Assembly: GCF_028680575.1 (NCBI RefSeq)
Contig: NZ_JAPCKI010000001.1
Location: 310,001 to 374,000 of the forward strand
Origin: Acidovorax benzenivorans
GTDB taxonomy: Bacteria > Pseudomonadota > Gammaproteobacteria > Burkholderiales > Burkholderiaceae_C
DNA length: 64,000 nucleotides
Direction of reading: 5' to 3'
Part shown: positions 31,891 to 42,864 of the stretch, piece by piece
Layout: each line of letters starts with the position of its first letter
Numbering within the stretch: position 1 is the first letter of the stretch
Notes under the pieces: generated by a model
Seen by the model: only the letters and a program-made list of their open reading frames with translations
Database searches by the model: none
Told to the model about the DNA's origin: nothing
Made by a program: the position numbers and the translations under genes

Positions 31891-33531
31891 ATGTCCCTCC
31901 AACCCTGGCTGGCCAGCTACGGCGCCATCCCCGCCCACATTGACCCTGACAGCCACCCCAGCGTCGTGCACCTGCTGTGTGCCGCCATGCAGCGCCATGC
32001 ACACCGGCCCGCATTCACGTGCCTGGGCCAGACGCTGACCTATGCTGAGGTGGACCAGCAATCTCGTGCCTTTGCCGCCTACCTGCAGAACGTGCTGCGC
32101 GTGCGCAAGGGCGACCGCATCGCCGTGATGTGCCCCAACTTGATCGCCTTCCCGATCGTGCTGCTGGGCATCGCGCGCGCGGGCTGCGTGCAGGTCAACG
32201 TGAACCCGCTGTACACCCCGCGTGAGCTGGAGCACCAGCTCCATGACGCAGGCGCCCGGGTGATGGTGATCTATGCCGGATCCACCGCCACCCTGGCCGC
32301 CATCCAGGACCGGGTGGAACTGCACAGCATCATCACCGTGGCGCCTGGCGACGGCGCAGCGGCCGACTTGCCGGGTCCGCCGGTCGATGCGGGCCTGCAC
32401 ACCACCACCTCGCTTGAGCGGGCCCTGGCGGAAGGCGCCACCCTGCCTTTTGCGCCGCCCGTACTGGAGGGTGGCGACCTGCTGCTTCTGCAATACACCG
32501 GGGGCACCACTGGCCTGTCCAAAGGCGCCATGCTGACGCACCGCAACCTGGTGGCCAACATAGAGCAGTTCAAGGCCTTCATCCCCGATGCCCTTCGCCC
32601 CGCGCAGGAGGTCATCGTCACGGCCATTCCGCTGTATCACATCTTCGCGCTCATGGTGAACCTGATCACCTACTTCTCGGTGGGCGCACACAACTGGCTG
32701 GTACCGAACCCGCGCGATCTGGAGTCGTTGATCGAGGTGCTGAAAACCGCGCGCCCCAGCGTGTTCATGGGCGTCAACACCTTGTATGCCGGGCTGGCAG
32801 CGCACCCCGGCACGCGGGGGGTAGATTTCTCCAACCTGCGGCTGGCGGGGGGCGGTGGCGCTGCCATTCTGCCCTCGGTATCGGCCCGCTGGCAGGCCAT
32901 CACCGGCCAGTTCATCCGCGAAGGCTACGGCCTGAGCGAAACCAGCCCTTTGGTGGCGCTCAATCCCTCATCGGTCACCACGTTCAGCGGCAGCACCGGC
33001 CTGCCACTGCCCTCCACCGAAGTGGAGTTGCTGGACGACCAGGGCCAACCTGCGCCCCTGGGCCAGCCCGGCGAGGTCTGCGTGAAGGGCCCCCAGGTCA
33101 TGAGCGGCTACTGGCAGCAGCCCGAGGCCAACGCGGCAGCCTTCACCCCCGACGGCTACTTTCGCACTGGTGACATCGGTCAGCTGGACGAGCGCGGCTT
33201 TCTCAAGATCGTGGACCGCAAAAAGGACATGGTCATCGTCTCGGGCTTCAACGTTTTCCCCAACGAGATCGAGGCCGTGGCCACCGCCTGCCCCGGCGTG
33301 CTGGAGTGCGCCTGCATCGGCGTGCCCGACGACAAGACGGGTGAGGCGCTGCGGTTGTACGTGGTGCGCGCGGCGGGTACTGCGCCGCCGGTGGATGCAG
33401 ACAGCATTGCCGCCCATTGCCGCACGGCGCTCACCCCCTACAAAGTGCCCCGGCAGATCGTGTTTGTGGAGGCCCTGCCCAAGTCCAGCGTCGGCAAGAT
33501 ACTGCGCCGCGAGCTGCGCGACATGGCGTGA
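31891..33531 (+). CDS. fadD: Long-chain fatty-acid--CoA ligase, AMP-binding
   Basis: 546 aa of the ANL superfamily. The P-loop YTGGTTGLSKGAMLTHRN is at ~residue 205, the A5 motif REGYGLSETSP at ~350, then DGYFRTGDIGQLDERGFLKI and DRKKDMVIVSGFNVFPNEIE, and the C-terminal catalytic Lys in LPKSSVGKILRREL. This matches FadD-type acyl-CoA synthetases that activate fatty acids with ATP and CoA. TAGGA precedes the ATG. It stands 45 bp after the serine hydrolase and need not be related. Confidence 0.9.
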   Translation: MSLQPWLASYGAIPAHIDPDSHPSVVHLLCAAMQRHAHRPAFTCLGQTLTYAEVDQQSRAFAAYLQNVLRVRKGDRIAVMCPNLIAFPIVLLGIARAGCVQVNVNPLYTPRELEHQLHDAGARVMVIYAGSTATLAAIQDRVELHSIITVAPGDGAAADLPGPPVDAGLHTTTSLERALAEGATLPFAPPVLEGGDLLLLQYTGGTTGLSKGAMLTHRNLVANIEQFKAFIPDALRPAQEVIVTAIPLYHIFALMVNLITYFSVGAHNWLVPNPRDLESLIEVLKTARPSVFMGVNTLYAGLAAHPGTRGVDFSNLRLAGGGGAAILPSVSARWQAITGQFIREGYGLSETSPLVALNPSSVTTFSGSTGLPLPSTEVELLDDQGQPAPLGQPGEVCVKGPQVMSGYWQQPEANAAAFTPDGYFRTGDIGQLDERGFLKIVDRKKDMVIVSGFNVFPNEIEAVATACPGVLECACIGVPDDKTGEALRLYVVRAAGTAPPVDADSIAAHCRTALTPYKVPRQIVFVEALPKSSVGKILRRELRDMA

Positions 33532-33607
33532 GCGCGCGGGGGGGCAGTTTCAGAAGGCGGCGGGCTTGCGCAGGTGAGAGGCGTGAGGCCCCTCAGCGCT
33601 TGTCTAG

Positions 33608-34021
33608 TCAGCCCCGCCGCTGCAGGTCCCGCGCTCCATAGGCGCAGTAGCCCGGCTTGGGGCTCTTCTTCTGCGGGTGCAGGCGGCAGGTCTCGGGCCG
33701 CTTCTCATACACCGTGCACAGCCGCGTCTTGGGGTCGAGGAAATTGCAGTCCCCACTCGCCCGCCGCGCCATCGTGAAGATAGCGTTCTTGTGGTTGAAG
33801 TGGTCGATCAGCCGCGCCTTCTGCAGCCGCTTGGCAATGTGGCGGATTTCCTCATGCTCGGCCTCGAACGGGTCCACCAGTTCAAGTCGCACCAGGTCCG
33901 ATAGCTGCACCTCCAGCGGCATCGTGCAGCAGTTGGCCGCGCAGGTGTCGCACAGGCCTGCGCGGTAGCGGGTCCAGGTGTCGAGGCGGTCTACGTCAAC
34001 GATGGCGATGGGGGAGCGCAT
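33608..34021 (-). CDS. YkgJ family cysteine-cluster protein
   Basis: 137 aa. Cysteine pattern CDTCAANCCTMPLEVQLSD near residue 24, then SGDCNFLDPKTRLCTVYEKR and PETCRLHP, typical of the zinc- or iron-chelating YkgJ (UPF0153) family. No function is known. It is convergent with the acyl-CoA ligase and lies downstream of gyrB, separated by a strong terminator. Confidence 0.9.
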   Translation of the reverse strand: MRSPIAIVDVDRLDTWTRYRAGLCDTCAANCCTMPLEVQLSDLVRLELVDPFEAEHEEIRHIAKRLQKARLIDHFNHKNAIFTMARRASGDCNFLDPKTRLCTVYEKRPETCRLHPQKKSPKPGYCAYGARDLQRRG

Positions 34022-34100
34022 GGGGGTGGGATTGTTTCAGCGTGCAATGGCTGTACTCAAGGGGACGTCGGCTTCATCCACGGTGTTCCGGGAATGTCAA

Positions 34101-34130
34101 AAGAAAACGCTCCCTTGGGAGCGTTTTCTT
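34101..34130 (-). terminator. Terminator of gyrB
   Basis: AAGAAAACGCTCCC (34101-34114) and GGGAGCGTTTTCTT (34117-34130) are a perfect 14-bp inverted repeat around TT. On the minus strand the stem ends in a run of Ts just after the gyrB stop at 34152. It is symmetrical and may work from both sides. Confidence 0.9.
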
Positions 34131-34151
34131 GCGATGCCACGGCGCAATGTA

Positions 34152-36812
<2,661 letters not shown>

Positions 36813-36815
36813 TCA

Positions 36816-36877
36816 ATGGTCAAATTGGCTGCAGGCGCATATTGGATATGCGCTAACAGCTATCAATATAGTAGCGT
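36816..36877 (-). repeat. Dispersed ~60-bp repeat, family 1 (copy D)
   Basis: On the minus strand: GCTACTATATTGATAGCTGT, then TAGCGCATATCCAATATGCGC, then CTGCAGCCAATTTGACC. The head, the inverted GCGCATAT/ATATGCGC pair and the GGCCAATTT-like tail are all present. It lies in the dnaN-gyrB gap and, with both genes on this strand, forms part of their transcript. Confidence 0.8.
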
Positions 36878-36924
36878 TCGCGGTGGGCGATGCGACAGTG
36901 GGACGTGGCTTGTGCCACGCCACC

Positions 36925-38043
36925 TCAAATGCGCATGGGCATCACCACGTACTTGAAACTCTCGTTCTCGGGGATGGTCAGCAGCGCAGAGCTGTTGCCG
37001 TCCGAGAGCTCCACCTTCACCATGTCCTGGCCCATGTTGGCCAGGGCGTCGATGAGGTAGGTCACGTTGAAGCCGATCTCGATGGTGTCGCCACCGTAGT
37101 CGATGTCGAGCTCGTCCACGGCTTCTTCCTGCTCGGCGTTGTTGGACGCCACGCGCAAGGTGCCGGGCTCCAGGTTCAGGCGCACGCCCTTGAACTTGTC
37201 GCTGGTCATGATGGCCGTGCGCTGCAGGCTGGCCAGCAGTGGGGCGCGGCCCAGGGTGATGCTGTTCTTGTGGTTCTTGGGGATCACGCGGTTGTAGTCG
37301 GGGAACTTGCCCTCGACCAGCTTGGTGACGAACTCCATGCCGCCAAAGGTGAACTTGGCCTGGTTGTTCGCAAACTGCATCTCGATATGCGGCTGGTTCT
37401 CGCCGCCCGCATCAGACAGCAGACGCTGCAGCTCAATCACGGTCTTGCGCGGCAGGATGACTTCCTGCTTGGGCACTTCGACGTCCAGCGTGGCGCTGGC
37501 AAACGCCAGGCGGTGGCCGTCGGTGGCGACCAAGCTCAGCTGCTTGCCTTCGGCGACGAACAGGATGCCGTTGAGGTAATAGCGGATGTCCTGCACGGCC
37601 ATCGCAAACGACACCTGACCCAGCAGGTCTTTCAGCGTTTTTTGTGGCACGGCGAACACGGGGCCGAAGGCGGCCGATTCTTGCACCAGCGGGAAGTCCT
37701 CAGCGGGCAGGCTTTGCAGCGTGAAGCGGCTCTTGCCGCCCTTCAAGATCAGCTTGGACTGGGCCGATTCCAGGCTCACGGTCTGGTCGCCGGGCATGGT
37801 CTTCAGGATGTCGATGAGCTTGCGCGCGCCCACGGTGGTGGTGAAGTCGCCCGTGTCGCCACCGAGTTCGGCGGTGGTGCGGATCTGGATTTCGAGGTCG
37901 CTGGTCGTCAGCTGCAGGGCGTTGCCCGTCTTGCGGATCAGCACGTTGGCCAGGATGGGCAGTGTGTGGCGGCGCTCCACGATGCCAGCCACGGACTGCA
38001 GAACCGCGAGAACCTTGTCTTGTGTTGCCTTCAGGACGATCAT
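36925..38043 (-). CDS. dnaN: DNA polymerase III sliding clamp (beta subunit)
   Basis: 372 aa, typical for the ring-forming clamp that holds polymerase on DNA. N-terminus MIVLKATQDKVLAVLQSVAG, mid-protein GILFVAEGKQLSLVATDGHR and FPDYNRVIPKNHKNSITLGR, and C-terminus FKYVVMPMRI, a close match to the family ending MPMRL. It lies 131 bp downstream of dnaA, in the standard order dnaA-dnaN-gyrB. Confidence 0.98.
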   Translation of the reverse strand: MIVLKATQDKVLAVLQSVAGIVERRHTLPILANVLIRKTGNALQLTTSDLEIQIRTTAELGGDTGDFTTTVGARKLIDILKTMPGDQTVSLESAQSKLILKGGKSRFTLQSLPAEDFPLVQESAAFGPVFAVPQKTLKDLLGQVSFAMAVQDIRYYLNGILFVAEGKQLSLVATDGHRLAFASATLDVEVPKQEVILPRKTVIELQRLLSDAGGENQPHIEMQFANNQAKFTFGGMEFVTKLVEGKFPDYNRVIPKNHKNSITLGRAPLLASLQRTAIMTSDKFKGVRLNLEPGTLRVASNNAEQEEAVDELDIDYGGDTIEIGFNVTYLIDALANMGQDMVKVELSDGNSSALLTIPENESFKYVVMPMRI

Positions 38044-38174
38044 GTCATCAACCTCTTGTGGTTTTTGGGACGGTGCTTGGACAGCTGCGCAGGTTGTGCC
38101 TCCCCCCGCTGCCTAACCCGCCATTTTGCCCGTTTACCGGGCGGTTCCCGCTCGGTGTCTTTCCCCACGCGCCG

Positions 38175-39599
38175 TCAGCCCTTCAGGGTCTGCTCCAACA
38201 CGTGCAACTGCTGGTTCAGCTCGGTCAGCTGCTGGCGCTCTCCCGCAATCTTGCGCACGGCGTGCAACACCGTGGTGTGATCGCGTCCGCCAAACAATTC
38301 TCCAATTTCGGGAAGACTCTTTTGCGTCAGCTCCTTGGCCAGGTACATCGCAATCTGGCGCGGGCGGGCAATGCTGGCCGGGCGCTTCTTGCTGTACATG
38401 TCGGCGACCTTGATCTTGTAATAGTCAGCCACCGTCTTCTGGATGTTTTCCACAGAAATCTGCCGGTTCTGGATGGACAGCAGGTCGCGCAGCGCCTCGC
38501 GGGCGAGCTGGATAGAAATTTCCTTCTGGTTGAAACGTGAGTACGCCAGGATCTTGCGCAGCGCGCCTTCGAGTTCGCGCACGTTGGAGCGCACGTTCTT
38601 GGCCACGAAGAAGGCGACTTCCTCGGGCATCTCGGTGCCTTCAACGCGGGCCTTGTTGATCAGGATGGCCACGCGCATTTCCAGCTCGGGCGGCTCGATG
38701 GCGACCGTCAGGCCCGAGTCAAAACGCGACACCAGCCGCTCGTGGATGTTGGCCAGACCCTTGGGGTAGGTGTCCGACGTCATCACGATGTGCGACTTCT
38801 TGGCCAGCAGCGCCTCGAATGCGTTAAAAAATTCTTCTTGTGTGCGGTCCTTGTTGGCGAAGAACTGCACGTCGTCGATCAGCAGCAGGTCGAGCGAGTG
38901 GTAGCGTTCCTTGAACTCGTCGAACGTGCGGCGCTGGTAGGCCTTAACCACATCCGACACAAACTGCTCTGCATGGATGTAGAGAACTTTGGCGTCGGGC
39001 TTGTCCTGCAGCAGGCGGTTGCCCACAGCGTGCACCAAGTGGGTCTTGCCCAGGCCCACGCCGCCGTAGATGAACAACGGGTTGTACAGGTGACCGGGCA
39101 TGCCAGCCACGTGCATGGCCGCCGAGCGCGCCATGCGGTTGGCCGTGCCCTCCACCAGGGTCTCGAAAGTGAGGGCGGCATTGAGACGGTTGCGGAACGC
39201 GCCCGCCGTGGCTTCATCGTTGTTGCTGGACTGGGGTTCGGCCGGTGCCGCAGCGTTGGTGGGCTCTTGCGATGCCGGGCGTACATAAGTACGGGCAACA
39301 GATTCTCGCTGAGCGAGCGCTAACTCCAGTGTGACGGGCTGGCCGTACAGGCCTTCGAGCAGCGCGGCAATGCGGCCCGCATATTGGGCACGGATCCAGT
39401 CGAGCTTGAAGCGGTTGCCCACGAGCAGCGTGACTTTGGAGAAGTCTTCGGCCACTTGGGCAATCAGGGGCTTGATCCAGGTGTTGAATTGTTGTTCTGG
39501 CAGGTCTTGCGCCAGTTGCTCAACGCAGGCTTGCCACAGGCCCTGACCGGCATCTGCGCCGGGCGAATTGGGGGAGCTGCGGGTGGGTTCCTCGATCAT
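38175..39599 (-). CDS. dnaA: Chromosomal replication initiator DnaA
   Basis: 474 aa from ATG 39599. Domain I is [20 protein letters not shown]; domain III has Walker [21 protein letters not shown], Walker [21 protein letters not shown] and the box [20 protein letters not shown]; domain IV ends with the DNA-binding signature [17 protein letters not shown]. The frame is open to a GTG at 39674, but that codon lies inside a DnaA box (TTATCCACA at 39667-39675), so the ATG is preferred. The boxes just upstream allow autoregulation. Confidence 0.98.
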   Translation of the reverse strand: MIEEPTRSSPNSPGADAGQGLWQACVEQLAQDLPEQQFNTWIKPLIAQVAEDFSKVTLLVGNRFKLDWIRAQYAGRIAALLEGLYGQPVTLELALAQRESVARTYVRPASQEPTNAAAPAEPQSSNNDEATAGAFRNRLNAALTFETLVEGTANRMARSAAMHVAGMPGHLYNPLFIYGGVGLGKTHLVHAVGNRLLQDKPDAKVLYIHAEQFVSDVVKAYQRRTFDEFKERYHSLDLLLIDDVQFFANKDRTQEEFFNAFEALLAKKSHIVMTSDTYPKGLANIHERLVSRFDSGLTVAIEPPELEMRVAILINKARVEGTEMPEEVAFFVAKNVRSNVRELEGALRKILAYSRFNQKEISIQLAREALRDLLSIQNRQISVENIQKTVADYYKIKVADMYSKKRPASIARPRQIAMYLAKELTQKSLPEIGELFGGRDHTTVLHAVRKIAGERQQLTELNQQLHVLEQTLKG

Positions 39600-39997
39600 T
39601 TCAGGGGGATTCTTATTGTGGATAGGAGGAACGGGGCTGGGCGGCGGATTGTAGCTTGTCAAGGAGTTATCCACAATTTGAGGGCGGCTGTCATCTGGGG
39701 GATTCCGGGGGTGTCATGCGGGGTGCGCCCCTTGTCTGGACCTCTTCCGGCGACGCTGTCGCGGCCTTTCGGAGGTTCGCTGATAAAGGCCTGCCCGCCG
39801 AAAGGCATTGCCAGCCAGCCACAAGCCTGCGATAATTTTGGGTTTCCCTGAATGTGTTCAGGGTGATTTGACCCGGCGCGCCGTTATTTCTGCCCCGTGG
39901 GTCTGCCTCCAGGCGGTGTTTCATATACAGCGTGGGTGTGCAGATTGCAGGGGGTTCAAGAGCAGCAGTCCGGAACTGAACCTCAAGGAATAGCACC
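39600..39997. other. Probable origin of replication region between dnaA and rpmH
   Basis: Gap of 398 bp between divergent replication genes. It contains one perfect DnaA box, TTATCCACA (39667-39675), and one near match on the other strand, TGTGGATAG (39617-39625). Also visible: a 9-bp perfect inverted repeat GCCTTTCGG (39764-39772) / CCGAAAGGC (39798-39806) and a stem CCCTGAA-TGTG-TTCAGGG (39846-39863). AT-rich patches occur at about 39830-39845 and 39660-39680. An AAGGAA ribosome-binding site for rpmH lies at its right end. The box count is low, so oriC is inferred mainly from context. Confidence 0.6.
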
Positions 39998-40132
39998 ATG
40001 AAACGTACTTACCAGCCCTCCAAGACGCGCCGCGCGCGCACCCACGGTTTCCTCGTCCGCATGAAGACCCGCGGCGGCCGTGCCGTTATCAACGCACGCC
40101 GCGCCAAGGGCCGCAAGCGCCTGGCCGTCTAA
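39998..40132 (+). CDS. rpmH: 50S ribosomal protein L34
   Basis: 44-aa ribosomal protein: it begins [20 protein letters not shown], continues [20 protein letters not shown] and ends RLAV, an essentially perfect family match. It is the first gene rightwards of the origin region and is followed by rnpA. An AAGGAA site lies seven bases before the ATG. Confidence 0.98.
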   Translation: MKRTYQPSKTRRARTHGFLVRMKTRGGRAVINARRAKGRKRLAV

Positions 40133-40205
40133 GGCCGTTACGGTCTACGGCCTGCTCCCCGCCTGTTCCCGGTTTGTACCGCCAGGTTCCAAACGGGGCG
40201 CTCGC

Positions 40206-40718
40206 ATGCACAGGCTAAAAACCCGGCCGCAGTTTCAGGCTGCCATGGCGGGGGGCACTGTCTCCCGCACGGCGCATTTTGCGTTGCACCGCTTGGTGTT
40301 GGACGCCGATGGCAGCGCTGCTGCCGTCCAAGCTGCTGCTGTCGCTCCCACAGGGCCCGGCTCCTTGCCGCACACGCAAGGGCCGCAGGCCCTGTTTGTC
40401 GTTCCGGGCGTCTGGCTGGGTGCCATGGTGCCCAAGCGCTGGGCGCGCCGCGCCGTGACGCGCAACACCATCAAGCGGCAGATCTATACCGTAGGCGCTA
40501 CGTTTGAGGCGCGTTTGCCGCAGGCGGCCCATGTAGTGCGCCTGCGCTCGGCGTTTGATCGCAAGCAGTTTGTGAGCGCCACGTCCGACCAGCTCAAGCA
40601 GGCGGTGCGTGCTGAGCTGCTGCAGCTGTTCGGATACGCAACCCGGCATTCAGGCGCTGCAGCGGCTCACGTTGCTGCACCTGTGCCGCCGTTGGCAGAA
40701 CCGGTGGCCACCCCATGA
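40206..40718 (+). CDS. rnpA: Ribonuclease P protein component
   Basis: 170 aa; the basic protein partner of RNase P RNA in tRNA 5' processing. It begins MHRLKTRPQFQAAMAGGTVS and has the signature region LGAMVPKRWARRAVTRNTIK with the RNTIKR core. It is longer than the usual ~120 aa because of an Ala/Gly/Pro-rich insert at ~35-60 and an Ala/Pro tail of ~20 residues, as seen in some Burkholderiales. The stop overlaps yidD (ATGA). Confidence 0.93.
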   Translation: MHRLKTRPQFQAAMAGGTVSRTAHFALHRLVLDADGSAAAVQAAAVAPTGPGSLPHTQGPQALFVVPGVWLGAMVPKRWARRAVTRNTIKRQIYTVGATFEARLPQAAHVVRLRSAFDRKQFVSATSDQLKQAVRAELLQLFGYATRHSGAAAAHVAAPVPPLAEPVATP

Positions 40719-41008
40719 TGCAGCGTTTGCTGATTGGCGTGGTCAAGGGCTATCGGCTGTTCCTCAGCCCCTGGCTGGGCTCGGCCTGCCGTTTCGAGCC
40801 GACCTGCTCGGTCTATTCGCTGCAGGCGCTGGAGCAGCACGGCGCTGCGGCCGGCAGTTATCTCACGGTGCGCAGGCTGGTACGCTGCCACCCCTGGTGT
40901 GACGGGGGCCACGATCCGGTCCCACAAGATCTGCCGCGCAGCATGCGGCTTTTCTCACGGCTCACCCCTTCCACCACCCCACCATCCTCACCAAAGAAGT
41001 CTTCATGA
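40715..41008 (+). CDS. yidD: Membrane protein insertion efficiency factor
   Basis: 97 aa. Conserved core: LIGVVKGYRLFLSPWLGSAC, then RFEPTCSVYSLQALEQHG and RRLVRCHPWCDGGHDPVP with the three invariant cysteines. YidD helps YidC-dependent membrane insertion. It overlaps rnpA and yidC by four bases at each end, so the three are tightly coupled. Confidence 0.96.
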   Translation: MMQRLLIGVVKGYRLFLSPWLGSACRFEPTCSVYSLQALEQHGAAAGSYLTVRRLVRCHPWCDGGHDPVPQDLPRSMRLFSRLTPSTTPPSSPKKSS

Positions 41009-42717
41009 ACGACATTCGCCGCACCATCCTGTGGGTGATTTTTGGCTTTTCCATGGTTCTGCTGTGGGACAAGTGGCAACTGCACAACGGCAACAAGGCC
41101 ACCTTTTTCCCGACCACCCCTGCAGTGACGGCTCCTGCTGCCGCAGCAGGTGCGGCCTCTGGCGCGACCGGAGCAGCCAGTGTGCCAGCCTCCAGCGCAC
41201 CTGCAGCCACAGCTGCAGCGCAAGGCGCGGCAGCTGTACCCGGTCAGCTCGCGGCAGCGGCAGCGCCCGCCAAGCGCGAGCGCATCGAGGTCAAGACCGA
41301 CCTGTACCGTCTGGTGTTCGACAGTGAGGGCGGCTCACTCACGCAGGCCGAGCTGCTCAAGCACGCCGACATGGCCGACAAGGCCCACAACTTCTTGCTG
41401 CTGGACGAGAGCGCTCAGCGCGTCTACGTGGCGCAGACCGGCCTGGTGGGCGGCACTTTCCCCACGCACAAGACCGTGATGACGGCCGTGCCCGGCCCGC
41501 GCGAACTCAAGGACGGGCAGGACGAGCTCAGCATCCGCTTCGAGTCGCCCGACCAGGGCGGCGTGAAGCTGGTCAAGACCTGGACCATCAAGCGTGGCGC
41601 CTATGACATTGCTGTCAAGCACGACATCGTCAACACCGGCAGCGCCGCCGTGTCGCCCCAGCTGTACCTGCAACTGGTGCGTGACGGCAACAAGCCGCCC
41701 GGAGAGTCGTCGTTCTACTCCACCTTCACCGGCCCAGCGGTTTTCACCGAAGCCAAGAAGTACCAGAAGATTGAGTTCAAGGACATCGACAACGGCAAGA
41801 TCGACATCCCCAAGGACTCGCCCAATGGCTACGTCGCCATGGTGCAGCACTACTTCGCCACCGCTTGGCTGCTGGCCGACGGCGTGCAACGCGAGCCCTT
41901 CACCCGCAAGGTGGACACCAACCTGTACTCAGTGGGCATGCTGACCTCGCTCGGCACCATCGAGCCCGGCGCCACCAAGACCATCGACGCGCGCCTGTTC
42001 GCCGGCCCGCAGGTCGAGACCATGATGGAAAAGCTGTACCCCGGCCTGGAACTGGTCAAGGACTACGGCTGGCTGACCATCCTGTCCAAGCCGCTGTACT
42101 GGCTGCTCGACAACCTGCACAAGCTCCTGAACAACTGGGGCTGGTCCATCGTGGCCCTGGTGCTGCTGCTCAAGATCGCGTTCTACTGGCTCAACGCCAA
42201 GGCCTACGCCAGCATGGCCAAGATGAAGGCCATCAACCCCAAGATCATGGAGATGCGCGAGCGCCTGAAGGACAAGCCGCAGCAGATGCAGCAGGAGATG
42301 ATGCGCATCTACCGCGAGGAAAAGGTCAACCCCATGGGCGGCTGCTTCCCCATCATGATCCAGATCCCCGTGTTCATTGCGCTGTACTGGGTGCTGCTGT
42401 CCAGCGTCGAGATGCGCAACGCGCCCTGGATCGGCTGGATCCACGACCTCTCCGCGCCTGACCCGTTCTTCATTCTGCCCCTGCTGATGACAGCCAGCTC
42501 GCTGCTGCAGACCGCCCTGAACCCCGCACCACCAGACCCGATGCAGGCCAAGATGATGTGGTTCATGCCGCTGATCTTCAGCGTGATGTTCTTCTTCTTC
42601 CCAGCCGGCCTGGTGCTGTACTGGCTGACGAACAACATCCTGTCGATTGCGCAGCAGTGGATCATCAACACCCGAATGGGCGTGCCACCGCAATTCAACC
42701 TGCCAAAATTTAAGTAA
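41005..42717 (+). CDS. yidC: Membrane protein insertase YidC
   Basis: 570 aa. N-terminal transmembrane helix (ILWVIFGFSMVLLWDKW), an Ala-rich linker, a ~300-residue periplasmic beta domain, and the C-terminal insertase core: GWSIVALVLLLKIAFYWLNA, MRIYREEKVNPMGGCFPIMI and LVLYWLTNNILSIAQQWIIN. It inserts inner-membrane proteins with or without SecYEG. The long linker at residues ~35-90 is nearly all Ala, Pro, Gly and Ser. It is followed directly by a family-2 repeat. Confidence 0.97.
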   Translation: MNDIRRTILWVIFGFSMVLLWDKWQLHNGNKATFFPTTPAVTAPAAAAGAASGATGAASVPASSAPAATAAAQGAAAVPGQLAAAAAPAKRERIEVKTDLYRLVFDSEGGSLTQAELLKHADMADKAHNFLLLDESAQRVYVAQTGLVGGTFPTHKTVMTAVPGPRELKDGQDELSIRFESPDQGGVKLVKTWTIKRGAYDIAVKHDIVNTGSAAVSPQLYLQLVRDGNKPPGESSFYSTFTGPAVFTEAKKYQKIEFKDIDNGKIDIPKDSPNGYVAMVQHYFATAWLLADGVQREPFTRKVDTNLYSVGMLTSLGTIEPGATKTIDARLFAGPQVETMMEKLYPGLELVKDYGWLTILSKPLYWLLDNLHKLLNNWGWSIVALVLLLKIAFYWLNAKAYASMAKMKAINPKIMEMRERLKDKPQQMQQEMMRIYREEKVNPMGGCFPIMIQIPVFIALYWVLLSSVEMRNAPWIGWIHDLSAPDPFFILPLLMTASSLLQTALNPAPPDPMQAKMMWFMPLIFSVMFFFFPAGLVLYWLTNNILSIAQQWIINTRMGVPPQFNLPKFK

Positions 42718-42833
42718 CCCCCTGAGCGGCTGCGCCGCTTCCCCCTTTCTCTCGCGCTGCGCGCGGGAAGGGGGACGACACCAGCGCGGCGGGGCGGCCC
42801 TTGCGCGGTGTCTCGCGCTTGGGCCGCGCCAAT
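42718..42833 (+). repeat. GC-rich dispersed repeat, family 2 (copy 1)
   Basis: Starts right after the yidC stop with CCCCCTGAGCGGCTGCGCCG. It contains a long hairpin, CCCCCTT...AAGGGGG with CGCGC/GCGCG inside, and continues GGCGGGGCGGCCCTTGCGCG. The same elements recur after kdsD (53085) and, on the minus strand, after the antiporter gene (49925). Position just after stop codons suggests a role in ending or shielding transcripts. Confidence 0.7.
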
Positions 42834-42864
42834 TTTTGGCGCTCTCTTCCCAAAATCGCCGCAC

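Noticed and set aside
34101..34130. Long perfect inverted repeat considered as an IS end
   Set aside because: It ends in a T-run just after gyrB and has no partner copy or transposase; a terminator explains it.
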